From positions 1 to 50,640 of the forward strand of contig JAISLF010000067.1 of the NCBI GenBank assembly GCA_031260605.1: DNA of 50,640 nucleotides, in the 5' to 3' direction. Positions 32,236-41,002 of this stretch are shown here, one piece after another. Numbering within the stretch: position 1 is the stretch's first letter; each line of letters opens with the position of its first letter. This stretch comes from Oscillospiraceae bacterium. GTDB taxonomy: Bacteria > Bacillota > Clostridia > Oscillospirales > Oscillospiraceae. The notes beneath the pieces are model-generated. The model saw only the letters and a program-made list of their open reading frames with translations. It was not told the DNA's origin and searched no databases. The translations under genes were made by a program, and so were the position numbers.

Positions 32236-33210
32236 CTAAAACAGCTCCGACAGTGCCTCTCCGCAGTGAATATTGCGTATAGCGCAGGCGAACAGATCCG
32301 CCGCTGAAATGTAGCTGATTTTACTTGAAACAGGCCGTCCCTCAGGGTAGGGAATTGTGTCGATAAAGCGGATTCCTTTTATGACGCTGCTCTCAATTTT
32401 GTCAATCGCGTCAAGCGAAAGCACACCGTGCGTTGCATACGCGTAAACCTCCGTTGCGCCGCCCTCCTCAACAAGCACCTTTGCCGCGCCGCAAAGCGAG
32501 CCTGCCGTGTCTACCATATCGTCGAACAAAATGACTTTTTTACCGGAAACGTTACCGATGACGTTCTTAACCTCAGACTGATTCGCAACCTCGCGGCGTT
32601 TATCCACAATCGCAAGGCCTACGCCGATTCTCTCGGCGAAATTGCGCGAGCGCGCAACGCTTCCGGCGTCAGGCGCGACGACGATGAAGTCTTGGTTGCC
32701 GTGTCCGTGCAAATTAAGAAAGTGATCCGCAAACAGCTTTGCGGCGCGTAAATCATCCACGGGAATATCAAAGAAGCCCTGAATCTGAGCCGCGTGAAGA
32801 TCCATTGTAAGCACGCGGTCAGCTCCGGCGACGGTTATAAGGTTTGCCACGAGCTTTGCTGAAATCGGGTCGTGCGATTTTGCCTTTCTGTCCTGCCGGG
32901 CGTAGCCGAAATAGGGGATAACGGCGGTTATGCGCTCGGCTGAGGCGCGCCGTAGCGCGTCTATCATTACAAGCAGAGCCATAAGATTGTCGTTTACCGG
33001 CTTGCAGGTGCTTTGAATAACATAGCAGTCCTTGCCGCGCACACTGTCGTAAATCGAAACGGAGGCCTCTCCGTCCGCAAAGCTCTTTACAAGAGCGTTG
33101 CCTGCCTTACACTGAACACCGGCTGACGGGACAAGGCTCGTAACCTTGTCTGCAAAGGCTCTGTTTGCGCTGCCCGCAAAGGTAAGTATTTCACCGTATT
33201 TGTCTATCAT
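32236..33210 (-). CDS. prs: Ribose-phosphate pyrophosphokinase
   Basis: A 324-residue enzyme that makes PRPP from ribose 5-phosphate and ATP for nucleotide, His and Trp synthesis. Motifs include KSFADGEASVSI, VIPYFGYARQDRK, the metal-binding DLHAAQIQGFF, VVAPDAGSVARSR and the PRPP loop VILFDDMVDTAGSL. AAGGAG precedes the ATG by 7 nt. It is the first gene of a seven-gene leftward operon ending at 25146. The PRPP loop has Val in place of the common Ile, which is conservative. A hairpin (TTCGTCCG/CGGACGAA at 33258-33276) lies in its 5' region; no clear -35/-10 pair was found. Confidence 0.97.
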   Translation of the reverse strand: MIDKYGEILTFAGSANRAFADKVTSLVPSAGVQCKAGNALVKSFADGEASVSIYDSVRGKDCYVIQSTCKPVNDNLMALLVMIDALRRASAERITAVIPYFGYARQDRKAKSHDPISAKLVANLITVAGADRVLTMDLHAAQIQGFFDIPVDDLRAAKLFADHFLNLHGHGNQDFIVVAPDAGSVARSRNFAERIGVGLAIVDKRREVANQSEVKNVIGNVSGKKVILFDDMVDTAGSLCGAAKVLVEEGGATEVYAYATHGVLSLDAIDKIESSVIKGIRFIDTIPYPEGRPVSSKISYISAADLFACAIRNIHCGEALSELF

Positions 33211-33319
33211 GGCTCACTCCTTGGTAAATGAAAAGAAATAATGAAAGAAAAATATAATTCGTCCGGCGCGGACGAAGCTTTACGTATAAGACCGCGCATT
33301 CGCTTACGGCGGCGCTGTG

Positions 33320-33357
33320 ACTCAAAAAATGATTGCCTTAGCAATCATTTTTTGAGT
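33320..33357 (-). terminator. Terminator downstream of rubrerythrin
   Basis: A perfect 17-bp stem (ACTCAAAAAATGATTGC / GCAATCATTTTTTGAGT) with a CTTA loop lies 68 bp after the rubrerythrin stop. The stem itself holds the U-run. Confidence 0.85.
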
Positions 33358-33424
33358 TTAATAGGTTAGTCTAAATAAATTGCATTACAAAGCGCTGCCC
33401 AAATATGGGGAAACGCCGGTAAGA

Positions 33425-33964
33425 TTAAAAATTATTCGCCTTTATTTCGTAGTATGCCTGCGGGTGGTTGCATACGGGGCAAATATCAGGAGCCTTTTGT
33501 CCGATGACAATGTTTCCGCAGTTGCGGCAAATCCAAACCGTGTCGCCGTCGCGCGAGAATACGATTCCGTCCTCAATATTCTTCAGCAGCTTGCGGTAAC
33601 GCTCCTCGTGGTGCTTTTCGATTGCGCCGATTGCCTTGAACTTATCCGCAATTTCGGTGAACCCCTCCTCGCGAGCGGTTTTCTCAAAGCCGACATACAT
33701 ATCCGTCCACTCGTAGTTCTCGCCGTTTGCCGCGTCGGGAAGATTCGATGTCGTCGGAGGAACCGCGCCGTCGTGCAGCAGCTTAAACCACTGCTCCGCG
33801 TGCTCCTTTTCATTCTCGCTTGTTTCGGTAAAGATAGCCGCGATTTGCTCATAGCCGTCTTTCTTTGCCTTGCCCGCATAATACTCATACTTAACGCGTG
33901 CCTGCGCTTCTCCTGCGTACGCGGCCATAAGATTATTCCACGTTTTGCTGCCCTTTAATTCCAT
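33425..33964 (-). CDS. Rubrerythrin
   Basis: A 179-residue peroxide-scavenging non-haem iron protein of anaerobes. The diiron ferritin-like domain covers residues 1-140, with ligands in [35 protein letters not shown] and [12 protein letters not shown]. The C-terminal rubredoxin-like domain has two CxxC pairs, CRNCG and CPVCNHP. It reduces H2O2 to water using NAD(P)H-linked electron carriers. AAAGGAGAA precedes the ATG. The gene follows the LuxR-type regulator by 68 bp on the same strand, so it may be co-transcribed with or controlled by it. A short ACGGCGG/CCGCCGT hairpin (34002-34017) lies in the gap. Confidence 0.96.
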   Translation of the reverse strand: MELKGSKTWNNLMAAYAGEAQARVKYEYYAGKAKKDGYEQIAAIFTETSENEKEHAEQWFKLLHDGAVPPTTSNLPDAANGENYEWTDMYVGFEKTAREEGFTEIADKFKAIGAIEKHHEERYRKLLKNIEDGIVFSRDGDTVWICRNCGNIVIGQKAPDICPVCNHPQAYYEIKANNF

Positions 33965-34032
33965 AATGAAATTCTCCTTTTAGTTTACTTGTTTTATTTT
34001 TACGGCGGAGCCGCCGTTATAAAGTGAGTTGC

Positions 34033-34812
34033 CTAAAGCTCCTTGCTCAAAAGACCGAAAAGCTGCGTTCTGTTGCGCACCTTTGTTTTCGCGTAAATAT
34101 TCGACAGGTGCTTTGACAGCGTCGCGTGCGTTATGTACAGATAATTGCACATTTCTTCACTCGTTACGCCCTCAACGACAAGCGCGACAATTTCAGACTC
34201 GCGCTTTGTAAGGTTGTACTCACCTGAGGCGCGGATAACGCGCTCGTTGTACACGGCGTTGCCCTGCTTTTTGGTTCTGGTCTCAAGAACACTGAAAAAC
34301 TTGCGCTCAAGCGGATCCTTGAGCTGGTCAAGAATATATTTATCGCGCTCGGAAAAATCCTTCTTCATCCTGTCACGGAACAGCCCGATAACGGCAAGCG
34401 GCTTATCCTTGCGCACAACTGACAGGAACAGCCCGAAGTAGTTGCCCTTTGGTTCCCAGATTTCGCGGAAAAGGCGGGTATTTTCCCACTTTTCCTCGTC
34501 CACAATATCTGACTGGCGGAAAACCATACTGTACGGCGACATAATATACTCATTCCAATGGGGGAAATCACCCTCCATAAAAGTATTATGGTCGGTATCG
34601 TCATTAATGTTTTCCGTGGAAATCGGACTCATAAGATGCGCCGCGCCGTTTTGACGGGACGCGCGAAATACGATTCCGGAGCTGTACGGGATGAGCGTTT
34701 TTATTTGCTCAAGGAATGTGGTGCAGGTGTGACGGTAGGTTTCGGCATATGTGACCCGCGTGGACATTTGAAGAAGAAACTGCCACTCGTGCTCAAATAA
34801 AATTGCGGCCAT
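34033..34812 (-). CDS. LuxR-type helix-turn-helix transcription regulator
   Basis: A 259-residue regulator. The first 180 residues form a GAF-like sensing region (LIPYSSGIVFRASR, YFGLFLSVVRKDKPLAVIGLFR). The C-terminal LuxR HTH covers about 195-255 (YNLTKRESEIVALVVEGVTSEEM, then YITHATLSKHLSNIYAKTKV). There is no receiver domain, so it is not a two-component response regulator. The ligand is unknown. AAGGAG lies 8 nt before the ATG, and a promoter with a 15-bp palindrome at the transcription start suggests autoregulation. A link to rubrerythrin downstream is inferred from position. Confidence 0.93.
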   Translation of the reverse strand: MAAILFEHEWQFLLQMSTRVTYAETYRHTCTTFLEQIKTLIPYSSGIVFRASRQNGAAHLMSPISTENINDDTDHNTFMEGDFPHWNEYIMSPYSMVFRQSDIVDEEKWENTRLFREIWEPKGNYFGLFLSVVRKDKPLAVIGLFRDRMKKDFSERDKYILDQLKDPLERKFFSVLETRTKKQGNAVYNERVIRASGEYNLTKRESEIVALVVEGVTSEEMCNYLYITHATLSKHLSNIYAKTKVRNRTQLFGLLSKEL

Positions 34813-34852
34813 CTTAAGGACTCCTTAGTGGAAACAAGTTAGTACGAAAAGT

Positions 34853-34901
34853 GTAAATAATATTTACATACTTAATATACCACAAAATATGTAAAATGCA
34901 A
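34853..34901 (-). promoter_or_regulatory. Promoter of the LuxR-type gene with a palindromic operator
   Basis: On the minus strand, TTGCAT (34896-34901) and TATATT (34874-34879) are 16 bp apart. The perfect palindrome GTAAATAATATTTAC (34853-34867) covers the expected transcription start. Upstream, two more perfect hairpins occur: GATTTTTGT/ACAAAAATC (34924-34944) and TGCTCC/GGAGCA (34951-34967). Confidence 0.7.
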
Positions 34902-35071
34902 GGGGGAAAAGCAAAAAAATTTAGATTTTTGTCGCACAAAAATCGGAAAGTGCTCCTAAAAGGAGCATATTGTGCTGATATGGTGGAATTGTTAGCTGGT
35001 TTTTGGTTTTTTTGTTTGAGGCGGGGCTTTTTGTTTGCCTTTAGTTACGGTGTTTTGGCGGAGGTTTTTTG

Positions 35072-35150
35072 CTTTAAGGATTGGTGGTTGGTTTGGCTTA
35101 ATGCTTGTTCACCGGTAGCGCTGGTGGTGGCGCAGAGGTGCCACTGCGCG
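35072..35150 (+). repeat. E3 outer end
   Basis: It runs from CTTTAAGGATTGGTGGTTGG through AATGCTTGTTCACCGG to the terminal hairpin, and matches the E4 start and the reverse complement of 16984-17066. The 34968-35071 stretch before it is T/G-rich and holds no gene. Confidence 0.78.
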
Positions 35151-36085
35151 TGGCGGCGGTTACTTTTTTCCGCTTCGCCGGAAAAAAGTAACCAAAAAAG
35201 GGGCGACTTCTTTAGAAGAAGCAATCTTGTTTTTATGCCGGGCACAGCTGTAGCTACAAGTAGATGCGTTCCCGCCCCGAGACAGGTGCGGAGTGGCGTC
35301 CGAACGCCAGCGCACCGCCGCACGCAGGGGCGAAGCGTATGCGGGGCTAAAGACTTAGGTAAGTCAATTACCTACCGCGAACTGCGGCGGGGGTGGTTAC
35401 CGGAAGGACTATGCTGCTACGATTGCTGCCGCACATTGTGCAGCAATGCGGTGCGTGTACCGACGTGGCGGACGTTGTTGTTGCGGTAGTCGTGAACTTG
35501 CGGTTCAAGGCAATGCCCCGTTACCACACAATCTCCGTAGGGGACGACGTCCTCGACGTCCCTTGTCTGGTTTGCCGCAGATGTTTGTGTCAAACTACTG
35601 CACCCTGTTTTGTGGGTGCGTTGGGTGCCCTCGTCTGCTTCCGCGCTTTGCGCGTCGGGACACGCGGGGGCGGTGGTCACCGCAGCAGCGCAGGGCGCAC
35701 ACGCGAATCTACGCCAAGGCATTGTGGAGACCACCGCGGAACGCGGTGGTCAGTCCGCCGACCTCGGGCAAAAGGGACGCACCTACTTGTCACACAACAC
35801 AGCGCAGGCGCGGTGCGGCAATACACAGTCAAGTTCGGTTGGCACCCGACGGCAGTTCGCGGTAGGCTACAGCCTTACTTCAGGCTCCAACCCCGCGACA
35901 GGCTTCGCCTCTGCGTGCGGCGCAGCGGAAGCGTTCGCCGCTGCCACCGCAATACGTCGCGGGGAAAGGCACACTCTCCATTGTCATTGCCGCAGTTCCC
36001 GTATAAAAAAGATTGCTTCTTCTAAAGAAGTCGCCCCTTTTTGGTTACTTTTTCCGGCGAAGCGGAAAAAGTAACCGCCCGCCGC
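35151..36085 (+). repeat. E3 core: giant imperfect palindrome with hairpin ends
   Basis: The left terminal hairpin is the 6-T form (about 35157-35194) and the right one the 5-T form (about 36042-36075). The left arm (to about 35480) and right arm (from about 35780) are inverted relatives: CCGCACGCAGGGGCGAAGC near 35319 matches the reverse complement of GCTTCGCCTCTGCGTGCGG near 35901, and TACCGCGAACTGC near 35372 matches the reverse complement near 35833-35858. The centre carries GGGGACGACGTCCTCGACGTCCC-type arms near 35540. It has the same direction as E4 and the opposite of E1. Confidence 0.88.
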
Positions 36086-36600
36086 GTAGGCGCAAAGCAG
36101 CGCAATGCGGCGAAGCTTCACCGCAATTACAAACTCGGCACCCTGCGCCGAAGCTCTGCGGTTGCACCCAAATAAAAGCAAAACAAAGCGGCGAAGCCCC
36201 CCCCCGGGCGACCGAGGACGGTCGCCCCTACGGTGTGCGCCGCGGAGAATCCGCCCAGCGACACCGGGCGTCAGTCTGCCGCCCCAACGTCCGCCGAAAG
36301 CCCTGCGCAACCGCGACAGCGGGACGCTGGGGGCAGCGTCCCCTACAAAAGTAAAGCCCTAAAAAAAGCAAAATTCAAGCCAACCCCCGCCCCCTGCGCC
36401 GCAGACCTACGCCTACACCCAAGTAAAAGCAAACAAAACGGCGAAGCAAACACAGGGGCGGCAGACGGTCGCCCCTACGCCCGCCGAAAGTCCCTGCGCA
36501 ACCGCGACAAGGGACACTGAGGGCAGCGTCCCCTACAAAAGTAAAGCCTTGGAAAAAGTAACCGCCCGCCCCTAATTACAAACAACGCACCCTGCGGCAA
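36086..36600 (+). repeat. E3 right flank: flank unit and dense satellite hairpins
   Basis: One flank unit (to about 36165) is followed by satellite hairpins ending in CCCCTAC near 36205-36256, 36266-36288, 36320-36345, 36455-36480 and 36505-36535. A broken terminal hairpin (GGAAAAAGTAACCGCCCGCC, near 36551) closes the block. No gene was seen. Confidence 0.78.
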
Positions 36601-36625
36601 ACAGTTAAAGCAGTCACCAAACCAA

Positions 36626-36979
36626 TTATCCCCGCCAAGTAACCACCTCGCTGTCAAACCACCGCTCCTGAAACCAAACAGCCGCAGCTATACTCTCAGC
36701 CGAGTACCGAAATCCGTCAGGAGCCACAACAAGCTTGTCCTCCGCGTCATCCCGCCGCAGCACGACGGCAATAACTCTACCTCGAAAGCTGCTGACCGGC
36801 GCGTCCACGCCAAGCAAATATGCGTCCAGCTCCTCGCCGTCGGGCGCCGGTTCTCCGGCAATAAAGCCGTAATTAATCGGATAAATAATGTTCGGGTGTT
36901 CGGGGTGAGCAGACCCTGCCGGACGGTCAACCGTCACAGTCACCTCACGTCCGAGATAAGCCTCAACGCTGCCCTTCAA
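36626..36979 (-). CDS. Short inorganic-pyrophosphatase-like protein
   Basis: A 117-residue protein related to family I pyrophosphatases but about 60 residues shorter than ppa at 15085. It keeps HPNIIYPINYGFIAGEPAPD and a metal-site-like DGEELDAYLLG, then VIAVVLRRDDAEDKLVVAPDG. The usual D-x-D-P-x-D motif is D-G-E-E-L-D here, so the second Asp is Glu. Short proteins of this type occur in other Clostridia; whether they hydrolyse pyrophosphate is unproven. The TTG start directly follows the mutS2 stop, with GGAG 9 nt upstream inside mutS2, so it is coupled to mutS2. It is the last gene of the galU operon; repeat E3 begins right after its stop. Confidence 0.82.
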   Translation of the reverse strand: MKGSVEAYLGREVTVTVDRPAGSAHPEHPNIIYPINYGFIAGEPAPDGEELDAYLLGVDAPVSSFRGRVIAVVLRRDDAEDKLVVAPDGFRYSAESIAAAVWFQERWFDSEVVTWRG

Positions 36980-39394
36980 CTACTTCAGCTCCACAACAGT
37001 AACCCCGTCCTCGCCCTCGCCGAAACGCCCAAGCCGAAACCGCACCGTTCTGTCCGCCTTCAGGTGCTCCGTGACGGCGCGGCGCACTGCTCCCGTACCC
37101 TTGCCGTGGATAATCGTCACCGACGTCAGATTGCGCAGCTTTGCCTCGTCGATGTATTTCTCCAAAAGCGCAACCGCGTCGTCCGTCGTCTTGCCGCGCA
37201 GGTCAAGCTCGGAGTTGAACGTGCCGGACGGCGCGCGCGTGACGGTTACGGTCACCTTTTTCTCCGGCTCTTTTTTTGACTGCGGCGGCGCGGCAAGCCG
37301 AACCTCCGAAACGTCAGCCGTTACTCGCATTGCCCCGGCATTAAGCTCAAGCTTGCGTCCGTTGACCGCGACAACATCCGCCTCCGTGCCGTATTTCAGC
37401 AGCTCCACACGGTCACCCGGGCGGATTTTTTCTTTTTTGCCGCGATTTTCACCCTGCGGACGCGTGCTTGCGTATATGCCGTCCTCAGCCTCGCCGAGAC
37501 GGCGCAAAATGCCGCTTTTGCGGTTGTTGTACTCCTCGTGGCCGCTGCCCTCGTCAGACGCTCCTCGCAGACGAAGCGCGTCCTTTTCTTCCTCCAGTTC
37601 ATGGCGAAGCTGCTTTAGCTCGTCGAAAATCTCATCTGCCTGCGCGCGCGCGTCCTCAATAATGCGCTGCGCCTTTTCGCGGGCGGCTTTCTCGAATTTC
37701 TCAGTTTTTGTTTCATAATCGCGCCGCATTTTCGCGGCAAGGCGCGAGTCCCGCTCCGCGTTTTTGCGCAACTCCTCGCTTGCCTCGCGGTTGTCCTCCG
37801 CTATACGCGAAATTTCCGCAAGCTTGCCGACGGCTGCCTCAAACTCGTGCGTTTCCTGCGAGATAAGGCTTTGCGCCTTGTCCAAAATCGTATCAGGCAG
37901 ACCGAGCCGCTTTGAGATTGAAAACGCGTTTGACCGCCCCGGAACGCCGACAAGAAGGCGATAGGTCGGGCGCAGCGTTTCCGTGTCGAACTCGCAGGAG
38001 GCGTTTATCGCGCCGGGCGTTTCGAGGGCGTAGGTTTTCAGCTCCGAGTAGTGCGTCGTGACGGCGAGAAGCGCTCCGCGCGCCTTTGTCTCCTCGATAA
38101 TCGCGATTGCGAGAGCCGCGCCCTCCTGCGGGTCGGTTCCCGCGCCAAGCTCGTCAAACAGGGCAAGCGTGCGGTAGTCAAGTTCGCCCAAAATGCTCAC
38201 GATATTCACCATATGCGAGGAAAAAGTGGACAGGCTCTGCTCAATTGACTGTTCGTCGCCGATGTCCGCCAAAATCCGTTCAAACACCGCGATGCGGGAG
38301 CCGGAGGAGCAGGGGATATGCAGTCCCGCCGCCGCCATTGCGCAAAAAAGCCCCAGCGTTTTCAGCGCGACGGTTTTTCCGCCTGTATTAGGGCCTGTTA
38401 TTATAAGTGCGGCAAAGTCGCCGCCGAGCAAAATGTCCGTCGGAACGACGACGGAGGACGGGATAAGCGGGTGGCGGCAGCGGTACAGCGCAATTTCCCC
38501 GTCAGTGACCTCAGGACAGGAGGCGTTGAGCCGCTCGGAAAATCGCGCCTTTGCAAAAATCACGTCCAGCTGAATCAGAATCGCGCAGTCGGTCAGCAGA
38601 CTCTCGCCATGCTCGGCGACCTCCGCCGTCAGCTCGGCGAGAATCCGCTCAATTTCATCCTGCTCCTTTGATTTCAGCGTGCGGATTTCGTTGTTAATCT
38701 CAACAACGCTCATTGGCTCGACAAAAACCGTCGCTCCGGAGGACGAAACCTCGTGTATAATTCCGGGAAGCTGTCCGCGCGACTCCTGTTTTACTGGGAC
38801 GACAAACCTATCGTTTTTGACGGTGATAATCGGCTCGCGCAGGTGCTTTTGCTGCGTCGGCGAGGAGATAATTTTGTTCAGCGTGCGGCGCACGTTCTCA
38901 CCCGCCGCGAGAATTTTGCGCCGTATATCGCGCAGGTCGGGCGAGGCGGAGTCAGCAACCGCGTCCTCGGACAAGATGGAGTTTCCGATTCTCTGCTCAA
39001 GGAATTTGTTGCCCGAAACCTGTAAAAAGTACCCGTCAAGACTTGTCGCCTCCGCGCTGTCGCGCTCAATCCAGGCAATCGCGGAGGACGCGGCGTAAAG
39101 CACGTTGCGCACGGCAAGCAGCTCGGCGCAGGAGAGCGTGCCGGACAGGCGCGCCCGCTGAACCGTCTCGCGGATGTCGGTTACGCCGCCAAGGTCGGGA
39201 ATACCGCGAACGCGGGTTTGAACTCCCGCGTCCTCGGTTTCGGTCAAAAGCTCGCGCACGTCCTCCGGGTCGGTTTTAGGCAGCAGCGCAAGACACGCCG
39301 AAGCGCCGGGTTGTGACTGCGCTTCTTTGGAAAGAAGCCGCAAAACCTGCGGAAATTCCAGCGTATTCAGTGATTTTTGAAATAGTGGTGTCAT
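36980..39394 (-). CDS. mutS2: Endonuclease MutS2
   Basis: An 804-residue MutS2. It has a core/lever region, the ATPase domain with Walker A TGPNTGGKTVALKTLG (about residue 330) and Walker B LALFDELGAGTDPQEG, a long charged coiled coil (about 510-620, KAAREKAQRIIEDARAQADE), a KOW-like segment (RPGDRVELLKYGTEADVV) and a C-terminal Smr nuclease domain (LDLRGKTTDDAVALLEKY, then IIHGKGTGAVRRAV). It lacks the MutS mismatch-recognition domain. Known roles are suppression of recombination and, in Bacillus, rescue of collided ribosomes. The ATG at 39394 overlaps the recO stop (ATGA); a longer frame start at 39436 lies inside recO. Confidence 0.97.
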   Translation of the reverse strand: MTPLFQKSLNTLEFPQVLRLLSKEAQSQPGASACLALLPKTDPEDVRELLTETEDAGVQTRVRGIPDLGGVTDIRETVQRARLSGTLSCAELLAVRNVLYAASSAIAWIERDSAEATSLDGYFLQVSGNKFLEQRIGNSILSEDAVADSASPDLRDIRRKILAAGENVRRTLNKIISSPTQQKHLREPIITVKNDRFVVPVKQESRGQLPGIIHEVSSSGATVFVEPMSVVEINNEIRTLKSKEQDEIERILAELTAEVAEHGESLLTDCAILIQLDVIFAKARFSERLNASCPEVTDGEIALYRCRHPLIPSSVVVPTDILLGGDFAALIITGPNTGGKTVALKTLGLFCAMAAAGLHIPCSSGSRIAVFERILADIGDEQSIEQSLSTFSSHMVNIVSILGELDYRTLALFDELGAGTDPQEGAALAIAIIEETKARGALLAVTTHYSELKTYALETPGAINASCEFDTETLRPTYRLLVGVPGRSNAFSISKRLGLPDTILDKAQSLISQETHEFEAAVGKLAEISRIAEDNREASEELRKNAERDSRLAAKMRRDYETKTEKFEKAAREKAQRIIEDARAQADEIFDELKQLRHELEEEKDALRLRGASDEGSGHEEYNNRKSGILRRLGEAEDGIYASTRPQGENRGKKEKIRPGDRVELLKYGTEADVVAVNGRKLELNAGAMRVTADVSEVRLAAPPQSKKEPEKKVTVTVTRAPSGTFNSELDLRGKTTDDAVALLEKYIDEAKLRNLTSVTIIHGKGTGAVRRAVTEHLKADRTVRFRLGRFGEGEDGVTVVELK

Positions 39395-40128
39395 AGTGAT
39401 TTGTAATAATCCAGTGTTGCAAAGCTGCGCTCGCATTTTGTCAGAACATAGTTTTCGGCAAGCTCCGCCAGCTCCTCCGCCGCGTCAGGCGAAAAGGAAT
39501 ACAGCTTTTTCAGCCCGCAGGAGGTCACGTGCCGTATTGCGGCAAGCGCCGTTTGAGACAGCGCCGAAGCGTCCGCCGTGCGAACCGCGCAGGATCCGCA
39601 AAGACAGCCGCCAAGCTCCGGCGAAAACGCCGTTACCTCAACAGTGCCGCAACGCACACAGCAAGACGTTTCCGGCATAAAGCCTGCGGCGGCAATCAGC
39701 CGAAGCTCCGTTGCGGACTTGATAACCGCTTGTGGGTACAGGTTCTCGGACAGTGCGAAAAGCGCGTTTAGCATAATGCGCAGCGGGTCGGTTGTGACGC
39801 TGTCCTCGTCCGCGATGCTCTCGGTAAGCTGCGCCAAATAGCTTGCAAGCGCAACGGAGGACAGCTCACCGGACAGCCCCGAAAACTGCTCGATTACAGC
39901 TCCCTCTGTCAGATAATACATCCCCTTAGAGACGGACAGGAGCATATCAGAGTACGCAAACTGCTGCACGACCGAGGCAACCTTGCTGTTTTTGCGCACC
40001 GCGCTGTTTGCCGTGACGGTGATTTTGCCGTGCTCTGCCGTTAGCACAGTCAGAATGCGCGACGCCTCTTTATACTGCACACTGCGCAATACTAAGCCCG
40101 GTGTGCGTGAATATCTGTCGTCCTTCAT
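39391..40128 (-). CDS. recO: DNA repair protein RecO
   Basis: A 245-residue protein that helps load RecA on SSB-coated DNA in the RecFOR pathway. The N-terminal OB fold starts RTPGLVLRSVQYKEASRILTV; the helical C-terminal part carries a four-cysteine zinc site (CCVRCG and CLCGSC, about 170-195). ATG 40128 overlaps the hslO stop (ATGA), so it is coupled; the frame's earlier start at 40173 lies within hslO. The next gene, mutS2, is coupled in the same way, so recO sits inside a tightly packed run hslO-recO-mutS2. Confidence 0.95.
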   Translation of the reverse strand: MKDDRYSRTPGLVLRSVQYKEASRILTVLTAEHGKITVTANSAVRKNSKVASVVQQFAYSDMLLSVSKGMYYLTEGAVIEQFSGLSGELSSVALASYLAQLTESIADEDSVTTDPLRIMLNALFALSENLYPQAVIKSATELRLIAAAGFMPETSCCVRCGTVEVTAFSPELGGCLCGSCAVRTADASALSQTALAAIRHVTSCGLKKLYSFSPDAAEELAELAENYVLTKCERSFATLDYYKSL

Positions 40129-40997
40129 AGCTCGTTCGGCGCGATATAATACACCGCGTCGCAAAAGTCGCACGTTATTTCAAGCGTTTCACCGCTTGAC
40201 CGCAGCTCCGCGCGGTCTGGCTCGGGCAGGGACGAGAGCATATTCAGCGTCCGCTCACGCGAGCAGGAGCATTTGTAGAAAATATCGCGCTCTTCAAGCA
40301 CACGCGGAGACATTCCGGAGAGCAATCGGCTGACAACCGCGTCCAAACCGCCGCTGTGAAGCATTTCGGTGACCGCGACCGCGTTTTTGATGTTTTCCTC
40401 AAGCCTTTCCGCGAGCCTGTCCGGTTCGGGACACCCCGGCAGCAGCGACAGCAGAAATCCCCCCGTCTCAAGCACGGTCTCATCCCCGCCGATAAGTGCG
40501 CCAAGTCCGACGGCGCTGCCGACCTGCTCCGACTGCACAAAATACGCCGCAAAGTCCTCCGCTATCTCGCCGGAAACAAGCGGGACATAGCCGGTGTATG
40601 GCTCTCCGACTCCGAAATCGCGCACGACGGAAAGAAACCCGTCCGTGCCGACAAGTCCGCCGACGTTAAGCTTGCCGTTTGGCGCAAGCGGCAGATCCGC
40701 CGTCGGATTCTTCGCCGAAACACGCACATTTCCCGCGCTGTCGGCGACCGCGATAAGCTGCCCGACAGGACCCTTGCCGTCTATAACGCACGTGACGGAA
40801 GCGCCCTGCGCCTTTAGCGCCTCGCCCATAATGCAGGCGGCCGCTGCGAGACGACCGAGCGCCGCCGTCGCCGTGCGCGAGGACGCGTGAATCTCGCGTA
40901 TTCGCGCGGTAATATTGCGGGTTGTGACGGCGGTCAGTGACGCGTAGCCGTCGCCTGAAATTGCGCGTATTAATTTGTCTTGTTCGTGTATGCTCAT
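40125..40997 (-). CDS. hslO: Redox-regulated chaperone Hsp33
   Basis: A 290-residue Hsp33. The N-terminal substrate-binding domain has LGRLAAAACIMGEALKAQGA and IDGKGPVGQLIAVADSAGNVR. The C-terminal zinc redox switch carries both pairs, CSC (about 244-246) and CDFC (about 276-279). Oxidation of these cysteines releases zinc and activates the chaperone, protecting proteins from oxidative unfolding; together with rubrerythrin it shows investment in oxidative-stress defence. It starts 5 bp after recG with only a weak AAAGAA, so translation is probably coupled to recG. Its stop overlaps the recO start. Confidence 0.96.
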   Translation of the reverse strand: MSIHEQDKLIRAISGDGYASLTAVTTRNITARIREIHASSRTATAALGRLAAAACIMGEALKAQGASVTCVIDGKGPVGQLIAVADSAGNVRVSAKNPTADLPLAPNGKLNVGGLVGTDGFLSVVRDFGVGEPYTGYVPLVSGEIAEDFAAYFVQSEQVGSAVGLGALIGGDETVLETGGFLLSLLPGCPEPDRLAERLEENIKNAVAVTEMLHSGGLDAVVSRLLSGMSPRVLEERDIFYKCSCSRERTLNMLSSLPEPDRAELRSSGETLEITCDFCDAVYYIAPNEL

Positions 40998-41002
40998 ATT
41001 CT

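Noticed and set aside
34002-34017. Terminator between the LuxR-type gene and rubrerythrin
   Set aside because: The ACGGCGG/CCGCCGT hairpin is followed by A rather than T on the minus strand, so intrinsic termination is not supported.
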